From positions 1 to 51,680 of the forward strand of contig NZ_CAMLJP010000038.1 of assembly GCF_946480385.1 (NCBI RefSeq): a stretch of DNA of 51,680 nucleotides, read 5' to 3'. This DNA comes from an uncultured Azospirillum sp. (GTDB lineage Bacteria > Pseudomonadota > Alphaproteobacteria > Azospirillales > Azospirillaceae). The notes under the pieces are model-generated. The model was not told the DNA's origin, searched no databases, and saw only the letters and a list, made by a program, of their open reading frames with translations. Positions within the stretch are counted from its first letter, which is position 1; the number at the start of each line of letters is the position of its first letter. The position numbers and the translations under genes were made by a program. Of the stretch, positions 40,010-46,335 are shown piece by piece.

Positions 40010-41203
40010 TCATGGCGGCCCTCCCAAGAGCCGAGCCTGAAGCTGTGCCATCGCTTCCCGGTCGTCGTCCGGGGATGGGAACAGGTGACCGTAGATGTCG
40101 TAGGTCACGGTGATGCTGGAGTGGCCCATCAACGCCTGGACCTTCTTCGGCCCCCAGCCTGCTTCAATGAACAGGGAGGCGGCGGCATGCCGCAGGGAGT
40201 GGAAGGGATAGGGCGGATCGGTGGCTTCCTTCGCCATCAGCCCGCAGGCGCGTAGCAACGGATAGTAGCCCTGACGCAGCAGGTTGGTGTGCAGGATCAC
40301 TGAACCTTGTTCGGAGGGAAACACAAGGTCCAACTCCGTGTTCGGGCAGACCAGCCGCCACTCCTTCAAGGTGTTCACCACCAGCGGCGCGAGCGGGATG
40401 TCTCGGCGGCCGGCCTTGGACTTTGGTGGCCCGAGCTTCTGATATCGGTCAGCTCGTTCTCGGACGCGGATCAGCCCAGCCTTGAGATCGACATTCGACC
40501 AGCGCAGGGCCCGCAGTTCGGATGCCCGCATGCCGGTAAAGATCGCGGTCACGATCAGGGGGCGCCAGGGGATCGGTAAAATGCGCTGTGGTCGCCCTTG
40601 CCCGGCGACCCATCGGCCGAGCGTCACGCGGCTCAGAGGGTACGTTTCCGCCGCTTTGGCCAGCAGGGCGCGGATGTCCTCCTTCGGCGGGATCGGCGCG
40701 TCCTCTTCATCCTCGATCCGCCGCTTATCGACGCTGACCGCCTCGGCCGGGTTCTGAGCGATCAGCCCCTTGCGGCGAGCGACCTTTAGAATTCCCTTTA
40801 GGCTGGTCAGTACCGCCCGTGCCATCTGCCGAGAGCGGGTGCGGACCAGTTCGTCCTTGAACGCCTCCACCTTGGGCGTGGTGAGTTGCGACAGCTTCGT
40901 CTCGCCTATCAGCGGGACGATGTGCAGGCGCATGTGCTGGTCACGCTGGGTGATTGTGCTGGCTTCCAGTCCATCGGCTTGGCCAGCCTTGATCCATAAC
41001 TCAGCCGCCGCAGCCACCGTCACCGACACTGAGTCAGGCGTGTGGATACCGGCCGCCACCTCGGCGCGGGCTTTCGTTTCGAAAGCGTCAGCCTCCTTCT
41101 TTGTCCTGAATTGTCGAGACCGCCGGTGCCCGGCCTGATCCTTGTAGTCGACCTGCCAGACGGCCTTCCCGCTGGGCAGAGTGCGCTTGCGTACAGATGC
41201 CAT
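40010..41203 (-). CDS. int: Phage tyrosine integrase
   Basis: Site-specific recombinase of 397 residues. An N-terminal arm-binding region (VWQVDYKDQAGHRRSRQFRTK) is followed by a SAM-like core-binding domain (residues 60-160) and the catalytic domain. The catalytic set is complete: Arg226 (GMRASELRAL), a lysine around 261-263, His335 and Arg338 (FHSLRHAAAS), His361 (MGHSS) and the nucleophile Tyr371 (YDIYGHLF). It is transcribed towards the tRNA-Gln gene, its probable attachment site. Its promoter overlaps a 28-bp palindromic site shared with the divergent gene at 41334. Confidence 0.95.
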   Translation of the reverse strand: MASVRKRTLPSGKAVWQVDYKDQAGHRRSRQFRTKKEADAFETKARAEVAAGIHTPDSVSVTVAAAAELWIKAGQADGLEASTITQRDQHMRLHIVPLIGETKLSQLTTPKVEAFKDELVRTRSRQMARAVLTSLKGILKVARRKGLIAQNPAEAVSVDKRRIEDEEDAPIPPKEDIRALLAKAAETYPLSRVTLGRWVAGQGRPQRILPIPWRPLIVTAIFTGMRASELRALRWSNVDLKAGLIRVRERADRYQKLGPPKSKAGRRDIPLAPLVVNTLKEWRLVCPNTELDLVFPSEQGSVILHTNLLRQGYYPLLRACGLMAKEATDPPYPFHSLRHAAASLFIEAGWGPKKVQALMGHSSITVTYDIYGHLFPSPDDDREAMAQLQARLLGGPP

Positions 41204-41245
41204 TTCACACTCTATCTATTGACTATCCGTTCTATCGGCTACAAG

Positions 41246-41310
41246 ATGCTACCCGACATCCGCTTTTGCGTCAAAAGCAATTGACGGGGTTAGCTGCAAA
41301 GCCCTATATA
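41246..41310. promoter_or_regulatory. Divergent promoter pair with compound operator (O1)
   Basis: Back-to-back promoters share one operator. Rightward: TTGACG 41281-41286, 18-bp spacer, TATATA 41305-41310, serving the gene at 41334. Leftward: TTGACG on the minus strand (41274-41269), 17-bp spacer, TAGCAT (41251-41246), serving int. The two -35 boxes face away from each other with six bases between. The same stretch forms a palindrome GCTTTTG-CGT-CAAAAGC (41262-41278), and CGTCAA-6-TTGACG is a second, overlapping inverted repeat. The whole 28-bp unit 41262-41289 recurs inverted at 42154-42181. Confidence 0.7.
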
Positions 41311-41333
41311 TCCATCCGTTAGCAGGCGTTCCA

Positions 41334-42125
41334 ATGGCTAAGTTTTCTGAACTTATGGACAAACTGGCAGATGCAATCGACTGGACGCCAGGGCAAGTCC
41401 GGCAATTTGGGAGGCACGCCAGGGAGGGTGGATATATAACGACCACTGGAGCACGCGGAAACGCTGCACCCGATGCCAATTCAACTGATGCGGCAAACCT
41501 ACTCATTGCAATGCTTGGCAGTGAGCATGCAAAGGAGGCGGCGGAGACTATCAAAAAGTGTCGCAAGCTTGATAGTGATAGCGCTCCAGGAACGATGGAT
41601 TGGATCTCTTTAACTGAGGAGCAGAAAAAATCGATAAAGTGTCCCTTCATTGACGATCAAGGTTTTCTCTCTCGAACTCCCAGGCTTCCACCAGAGTTTG
41701 TTTGGATGGTTGGGGGATGCGAGTTTGGCTACGCACTTGAAAAACTAATTGATATGGCTGTGAAGGGAGAGCTTCAGGAGGTATCGAAAAGAAAGTGTGA
41801 AATATATGCTTTTCCAAGAGTTGTGATATCCGTCAAATCACCGAATGCACAAGCATGCATACGAATAAATGATCAGTGGATGTTTACAAAAAAGATGGAT
41901 GAGATGGTGGAGCAGTATGGCGATGATCTTGATGTCATCGCTAAGATGGCACCGTCACCCATCATCGAGCAGTATTTTGTTGCTGGTCGGGAACGGGTTG
42001 CGGAGGATTTTACCGCGAAGAAATCGGCAACGATTGGCTCTCTGCAAAAGAAGCCCCGCTTTGATATTGTGAGGGAAATCAACCAGAGTGTTATTGAGCG
42101 TATTGGTGAGATCATCCGAAACTAG
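41334..42125 (+). CDS. Unrecognised protein with N-terminal wHTH-like region; putative prophage regulator
   Basis: A 263-residue protein I cannot assign. Residues 5-65 (MDKLADAIDWTPGQVRQFGRHARE, continued GYITTTGARGN, then STDAANLLIAMLGS) resemble a small winged-helix module seen at the N terminus of uncharacterised alphaproteobacterial phage proteins: a recognition-helix-like segment, a wing rich in Gly/Thr/Arg, then a helix. The remaining 190 residues have two cysteine-containing segments and no known motif. Codon use is AT-rich compared with the chromosome. It occupies the position of a repressor gene: divergent from int, with a strong promoter overlapped by a palindrome. A role as lysogeny regulator is inferred from position only. 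Confidence 0.7.
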   Translation: MAKFSELMDKLADAIDWTPGQVRQFGRHAREGGYITTTGARGNAAPDANSTDAANLLIAMLGSEHAKEAAETIKKCRKLDSDSAPGTMDWISLTEEQKKSIKCPFIDDQGFLSRTPRLPPEFVWMVGGCEFGYALEKLIDMAVKGELQEVSKRKCEIYAFPRVVISVKSPNAQACIRINDQWMFTKKMDEMVEQYGDDLDVIAKMAPSPIIEQYFVAGRERVAEDFTAKKSATIGSLQKKPRFDIVREINQSVIERIGEIIRN

Positions 42126-42140
42126 CAAGGGGTCCGAAAG

Positions 42141-42407
42141 ATGAATAGGCGCGCCACGTCAACTGCTTTTGACGCAAAAGCACAAGCCGAGACGTTGGAA
42201 GATGTTGGAACTGAGTCGATTGCCCATGATCTTCTCCAAGGAGCAGAGGCCATCGGAGCATTCATGGGGCTTGATCCCCGGCAGGTATATTATCAGAGCA
42301 AAAGACTGCCAATATTTAAGATCGGTGCGCTGATTTGCGCTAGAAAATCAACTCTAATAAGGTGGATTGAAGAGCAAGAAAGCAGAACAAGGAATTCTGC
42401 AGCATGA
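42141..42407 (+). CDS. Small DNA-binding protein, excisionase/AlpA-like
   Basis: An 88-residue protein whose residues 30-82 (LLQGAEAIGAFMGLDPRQVY, then YQSKRLPIFKIGALICARKS, then TLIRWIEEQE) match the MerR/excisionase-type HTH: helix-turn-helix, a wing with a hydrophobic strand, and a final helix. Proteins of this kind are common in alphaproteobacterial prophages as excisionase or Cro-like regulators. AAGGGG eight bases before ATG 42141 supports the start. It follows the 263-aa gene by 15 bp. The second copy of the 28-bp palindromic site falls inside codons 5-14, so binding there would affect its own transcription. Confidence 0.75.
   Translation: MNRRATSTAFDAKAQAETLEDVGTESIAHDLLQGAEAIGAFMGLDPRQVYYQSKRLPIFKIGALICARKSTLIRWIEEQESRTRNSAA
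42154..42181 (-). promoter_or_regulatory. Second copy of the 28-bp operator (O2), inverted
   Basis: On the minus strand this site equals the 41262-41289 site at 26 of 28 positions; the 17-bp palindrome with arms GCTTTTG and CAAAAGC is identical. It also keeps the CGTCAA-6-TTGACG inverted repeat. Unlike the first copy, no -10 sequence is found at 16-18 bp on either side, so it looks like a binding site rather than a promoter. It lies inside the coding sequence of the small DNA-binding protein, 865 bp from the first copy. Confidence 0.7.
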
Positions 42408-42493
42408 ATATCATCTCAGAAATATTTGGTCAGCGGGGCGCTCTCGCGCCAACGATCAGCCCCGCTGCCCGCGTTGTCCGGTCCTTTAAGTAA
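42404..42493 (+). CDS. Possible 29-aa peptide overlapping the upstream gene
   Basis: A short frame starting with an ATGA overlap of the upstream stop codon, encoding 29 residues (MNIISEIFGQRGALAPTISP and nine more). AAGGA about ten bases upstream could serve as ribosome-binding site. Overlapping ATGA junctions are used repeatedly elsewhere in this prophage, which raises the chance that it is translated, but length alone makes it uncertain. No homology recognised. Confidence 0.35.
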   Translation: MNIISEIFGQRGALAPTISPAARVVRSFK

Positions 42494-42529
42494 GTCCCGA
42501 AACCCACTAATCGCTTAGGAGAGCGACCA

Positions 42530-43363
42530 ATGAGTGAGCCATTTATGGCCGCAAGGCCTTCGTGCGTCCAGAACTCATACGGGGCACAAACGGGCAACAC
42601 CCCGAATATCATCGCCTTCAACGGTGTTCCGGTGATGACCACGGAACGGCTGGCGCATGCATATGGGACCGATCCACAGCGCATCATCCAGAATTACAAT
42701 CGAAACAAGGCTCGGTTCGTTCAAGGAACGCATGTTATCCGCGTGACTGGTGCTGCACTTCGTCAACTCAAAGCTTCATATCCAAATGACATCGACCCCT
42801 GCGCCCCTTCTGTCCTGTTGTGGACGGAACGCGGTGCGCTGGCTCACGCCAAGATCCTCGAAACGGACGAGGCATGGCAGGTCTACGACCGGCTGGTCGA
42901 CACCTACTTTGCCGTGAAGGAAGGGGTGATCGAGCCGCCGACCAAGAAGGTTGGAACCCCGCGGCTCAGCGGCGCGCTCCTGCGCGAACTGACGTCCTTC
43001 CCCGACAAGCTGCGCGCTGCCTTCCCCTCGCTGTCCGAGAACTCGCTCCAGGCAGCCTTCAGCCGGCTGAGCGGTCAGGTTCTCGGCGAACCGCTGATCC
43101 CGCTCCCGCGCCTGGAGGGGCGGTTCTACACGGCGGGCGACATTGCGACGGAGCACGAAATCTCCATCAACCGCGTGGGCCGGATCGCCAACGAGGCCGG
43201 CATTCCCCGCGACGACTCGACCGGAGAGATGCGGCTCGGCCAATCCGAACACAGCAGTCGGCAGGTGGAGCACTGGCGGTGGAATGCTCACGGCAAGTCG
43301 CTGGTCGACGCCGCGATCAGAGAATGGAAGACGCAGGGTGTCTCGGCCGACGTGAAGCGCTGA
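42530..43363 (+). CDS. ORF6N-domain antirepressor-like phage protein
   Basis: A 277-residue phage protein. Residues 25-115 form an ORF6N domain: IIAFNGVPVMTTERLAHAYG, then RIIQNYNRNKARFVQGTHVI, then LWTERGALAHAKILETDEAW. ORF6N occurs in phage antirepressors and Rha-like regulators. The C-terminal part (GRFYTAGDIATEHEISINRV, then WRWNAHGKSLVDAAI) looks like a second, HTH-like module with a KilA-C-like flavour. AGGAGAG eight bases before ATG 42530 is a strong ribosome-binding site. From here on the G+C content and codon bias return to those of the host. Probably acts in lytic-lysogenic control. Confidence 0.82.
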   Translation: MSEPFMAARPSCVQNSYGAQTGNTPNIIAFNGVPVMTTERLAHAYGTDPQRIIQNYNRNKARFVQGTHVIRVTGAALRQLKASYPNDIDPCAPSVLLWTERGALAHAKILETDEAWQVYDRLVDTYFAVKEGVIEPPTKKVGTPRLSGALLRELTSFPDKLRAAFPSLSENSLQAAFSRLSGQVLGEPLIPLPRLEGRFYTAGDIATEHEISINRVGRIANEAGIPRDDSTGEMRLGQSEHSSRQVEHWRWNAHGKSLVDAAIREWKTQGVSADVKR

Positions 43364-43375
43364 TTGGGGGCCGGC

Positions 43376-44302
43376 ATGACGACGTTCAACGCCGACCGCT
43401 TCGCGAAGGTTCTCGCGCTGGCGAGCAGTGATCACGATGGGGAGGCGTTGGCGGCGCTGCGCAAGGCGCGGGACATGCTGAAGGCGGCGGGCAAGACCTT
43501 CTCCGATGTGATCGCGGAGGAGGCTCCCTTAGCCGTGTACGCCCAACCAACTGGCCCGACCTTCACCGACATCTTCACCGGCTTCGAAGATCGCATGGAG
43601 GAGAAGGAGCCGGGTTGGAAGGCGAAGCGGGCAGCCGAACAGGCGGAGCGCACCCGCAAGCGGGCAGCCTACCGGAAGTCCGTGATCGAGAAGTACGGAT
43701 CTGAGGAGGCTGCCGTCGCTCCCTGCTGGCGGGAACAGAAGGTACGCGCTGCGCTCGGCTCCTTGATCACCCCTTGTGAACAGCCGTGGGCGCGCTGGAC
43801 CCATCACATCGAGAACATCGGGCACTGCGGCGACTTCTTCGGCTTCAAGGAGGTGTCGCCACAGGTCCGGGCGGCCATCGAGACGGCCTATCCGCTTCCG
43901 ACCACCATCCAGGATGCCCACGCCGAATATGAGGCGTGGCGGGAGCGGGAGCGTGAGATCGAGGCGGCCGAGAACTGGCAGACCGGCGATACGGCCCTTG
44001 ACCTTGCCGCCTACGGTCGGATGGAGCGGGTGCGGATGCTGCTGGAGACGGAGCTGCCTGCGCGCGATCTGTTCGACCTGCTGTTCCGCTCCCGCTACTA
44101 CCGCGCTTTGGAGACGCAGTGCGACCGGATCGAGGCAGCCATTCACCGTGACCTTGAGGCGTTGGTGATGCACGCCCCGCATGCGACATCCGTCGGAGCG
44201 TCACCGAGTCGCCGACCACGCAAGACGAAACCTAAGGCCGCCCCAGTGCCGGCCGATCCGAGACAGCGGGACTTGTTCCCTGAAAATGGAGCGACCCCAT
44301 GA
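43376..44302 (+). CDS. Phage protein with DUF2786-like N terminus
   Basis: A 308-residue cytoplasmic protein. Its first 45 residues (RFAKVLALASSDHDGEALAA, then LRKARDMLKAAGKTFSDVI) have the pattern of DUF2786, a short helical domain found at the start of many phage and plasmid proteins. The rest is charged and helical; the end is basic (SRRPRKTKPKAAP) and finishes RQRDLFPENG. Function unknown. GGGGG before ATG 43376 supports this start rather than the TTG at 43364. Its stop overlaps the next start (ATGA). Confidence 0.7.
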   Translation: MTTFNADRFAKVLALASSDHDGEALAALRKARDMLKAAGKTFSDVIAEEAPLAVYAQPTGPTFTDIFTGFEDRMEEKEPGWKAKRAAEQAERTRKRAAYRKSVIEKYGSEEAAVAPCWREQKVRAALGSLITPCEQPWARWTHHIENIGHCGDFFGFKEVSPQVRAAIETAYPLPTTIQDAHAEYEAWREREREIEAAENWQTGDTALDLAAYGRMERVRMLLETELPARDLFDLLFRSRYYRALETQCDRIEAAIHRDLEALVMHAPHATSVGASPSRRPRKTKPKAAPVPADPRQRDLFPENGATP

Positions 44303-45156
44303 CCATCACCGAGACAGGGGCGCAGTGGCACGCAGCCCGCGCCACATTCATCGAGCGTATCGACGCGCTGGACGCGCATGGCGAAGCGGTTGGGGATCAA
44401 ATCCCCTGGCCGTTCGTCTCGCATGGCAAGCGCGGCACGGTCTACATGTCCGCGGTAGAGATCGACCGGGACAAGCGGCTTTCGCCCAAGGTGAAGGAGC
44501 GGCTGAAGGGCCGGTTGGAGCGTACCATCGTTGCGCACAACGAAGCCCGTCAGCGGCTCGGCCTTGCCGAGATGGAAGCCGCCGTCAACGCGGCCAGTGA
44601 GGACGTCGGACGACTCGGCCATGCCCTTGCCGACGACAGGTCCGGCACCGTCCAGGCCATCGTCACCAAGCTGCGGGTACTGACCGTCGAGGTGGAGGAC
44701 GGTGGCGACATGTCCGGCTATGCGTCCGGTCTGCTGGCGTCGGCGCTGGCGGATGCGGAAGCGTTGGTCTCCGGATCGGATGACCTGATCGACCTGCATC
44801 GGGAATGGTCGGCACTGATGGAGCAGGCCGACCAGCGCCACAACGGCCCGCCCGCCACCCGGCCGGACTACCCGGATTATGACCGGATGGCGGAGTTGGA
44901 GGAGTTGATCGCCCACCACCCCGACACCGGCATTCCCGACGCCGTGATGCGGCTGGACGTGGCGCTGGGCACGTTCGTCGGCTCAGTGATGTGCGGCGAG
45001 GTGGAGATGCTGGACGAAGGCGCCATCGTGGGCGCCACACGCGCGCTGGAGTCGCTGTCGGCTTCCGCCCCCAGCGTGACGCCCTGGACCGTTCAGGCGC
45101 GTCAGCGGGGCTTGGAGCGGCGATCTGCACGTCGGATGCGGGAGGCTGCGGAATGA
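44299..45156 (+). CDS. Uncharacterised phage protein (285 aa)
   Basis: A 285-residue acidic, helical protein of unknown function, with no hydrophobic segment or recognised motif. It begins in a 4-base ATGA overlap with the gene upstream and ends in the same kind of overlap with the next, so it is translated as part of one operon. The centre (PWPFVSHGKRGTVYMSAVEI, then RDKRLSPKVKERLKGRLERT) is basic and might contact nucleic acid, but this is only a hint. Confidence 0.65.
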   Translation: MTITETGAQWHAARATFIERIDALDAHGEAVGDQIPWPFVSHGKRGTVYMSAVEIDRDKRLSPKVKERLKGRLERTIVAHNEARQRLGLAEMEAAVNAASEDVGRLGHALADDRSGTVQAIVTKLRVLTVEVEDGGDMSGYASGLLASALADAEALVSGSDDLIDLHREWSALMEQADQRHNGPPATRPDYPDYDRMAELEELIAHHPDTGIPDAVMRLDVALGTFVGSVMCGEVEMLDEGAIVGATRALESLSASAPSVTPWTVQARQRGLERRSARRMREAAE

Positions 45157-45353
45157 CTGAGAAAACCAACGTTACTCCGTTCCCTGTCCACCCCCGCCCT
45201 CGGATGATCCGGAACCACTCCGCTGCTGAGCGGGTCCGTGGCGCAGCTGCCGACATCCGGGACTTCATTGCTGAAAACACAATCGACTTGGACGGCCTGC
45301 GCGAGATCGCCCGCCGGCTTGATGCGGTTGCCGGTCAGATGGAGGGCCGCTGA
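45153..45353 (+). CDS. Small phage protein (66 aa)
   Basis: A 66-residue protein with a predicted C-terminal helix pair (AAERVRGAAADIRDFIAENT and DLDGLREIARRLDAVAGQM). It starts in an ATGA overlap with the upstream gene, with GGAGG about 12 bases before the start, and its stop is one base before the next ATG. The tight packing argues that it is real. Function unknown. Confidence 0.65.
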   Translation: MTEKTNVTPFPVHPRPRMIRNHSAAERVRGAAADIRDFIAENTIDLDGLREIARRLDAVAGQMEGR

Positions 45354-45354
45354 T

Positions 45355-46335
45355 ATGGCGCGCATCCGCAGCGTGAAGCCTGAGTTCTGCACGTCCGACG
45401 ACACGATGGCGCTGTCTCGGGATGCCCGGCTGACCTTCATCCTGTTGTGGCCGTTCTGTGATGACGGCGGCGTTCACCTTGCCTCGCTCCGCAAGATCAA
45501 GGCGGAAATCTACCCGTCTGACGAGGACGTGACGCTCGCCTTGCTCGGTAAGTGGCTCGACGAGGCCATCATCCAAGGGCTGATCGGCCGGTTCACCCAC
45601 GAAGGGCAGCAGTACCTCTATGTGACCGGCTGGAAGCAGCATCAGCGCATCGACAAGCCGCAGCCGCTCCGTTATCCGCAGCCCGACAGTTCGGGAGCGA
45701 TCCCCGACCATTCCCTTTTCTGCGGCGGAACGGTCCCGGTCCAATCCTCGACCATTCCCGCCCCTGTGCCGATGTCTTCCGAGAGCATTCCCGAAGCTGT
45801 CGGTGAACAGGACGGGACCGTTCCCGAACCACTCCCGGACCACTCCGGGAGTGTTCCCGGACCATTCCCGCCTGATAGGAAAGGAAGGGATAGGAAGGGA
45901 GAAGAGATCTCTGAACGGTCGGTCGGCGGTGCCGACGCGACCCGTGCGGATGATCGGTTCGAAGAATTCTGGTCCGTCTACCCGTCACGCGGTTCGGCAT
46001 CCAACCCGAAGAAGCCGGCCAAGGACAAGTTCGCCCGGCTGGTCAAAGCGGGGGTGGACCCGGACGCCATGATCAGCGGCGCCAAGGCCTATGGCCGGAA
46101 CATCCGGGCGCTGGGCAAGGATCGCACCGACGGCGTGGCGCAGGCGCTCACCTTCCTGAACCAAGAACGCTGGCGGGACCTGCTGGACCAGCGGCCGGGA
46201 GATGAGGCGCCTTGGCGGTCCGACCCGCGCGCCTGGACCGACCGCGACCGTCCGCCGCCGTGGGATGACGCTCCCGTGGGCACGATGTGCGGGCCGTGGC
46301 GCAAGACACCGACAAGCTGGGCGTATCTGCGATGA
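45355..46335 (+). CDS. Phage replication-initiator-like protein
   Basis: A 326-residue protein that begins MARIRSVKPEFCTSDDTMAL, the standard opening of a family of phage replication proteins, and has a wHTH-like N-terminal domain (to about residue 110, with LLGKWLDEAIIQGLIGRF and YVTGWKQHQRIDKPQP). A 75-residue Pro/Ser-rich linker follows, then a C-terminal domain with the initiator pattern FEEFWSVYPSRG, NPKKPAKDKF and ALTFLNQERW. It is the probable counterpart of lambda O. The linker DNA holds iteron-like repeats and a long palindrome, so the origin may lie inside the gene. The next gene is the helicase, and the two overlap by ATGA. Confidence 0.75.
   Translation: MARIRSVKPEFCTSDDTMALSRDARLTFILLWPFCDDGGVHLASLRKIKAEIYPSDEDVTLALLGKWLDEAIIQGLIGRFTHEGQQYLYVTGWKQHQRIDKPQPLRYPQPDSSGAIPDHSLFCGGTVPVQSSTIPAPVPMSSESIPEAVGEQDGTVPEPLPDHSGSVPGPFPPDRKGRDRKGEEISERSVGGADATRADDRFEEFWSVYPSRGSASNPKKPAKDKFARLVKAGVDPDAMISGAKAYGRNIRALGKDRTDGVAQALTFLNQERWRDLLDQRPGDEAPWRSDPRAWTDRDRPPPWDDAPVGTMCGPWRKTPTSWAYLR
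45705..45870 (+). repeat. Iteron-like repeats and palindrome inside the initiator gene
   Basis: Direct repeats of GACCATTCCCG: nearly exact at 45706-45715, 45750-45760 and 45860-45870, with weaker copies at 45783-45793, 45816-45826, 45827-45837 and 45838-45848. A perfect 10-bp inverted repeat CACTCCCGGA-CCAC-TCCGGGAGTG lies among them at 45830-45853, and a purine-rich run (about 45874-45905, with GATAGGA twice) follows. This matches the layout of lambda-type origins, in which iterons lie inside the initiator gene. Part of the repetition comes from coding Ser/Thr-Ile/Val-Pro repeats in the linker. Confidence 0.55.
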
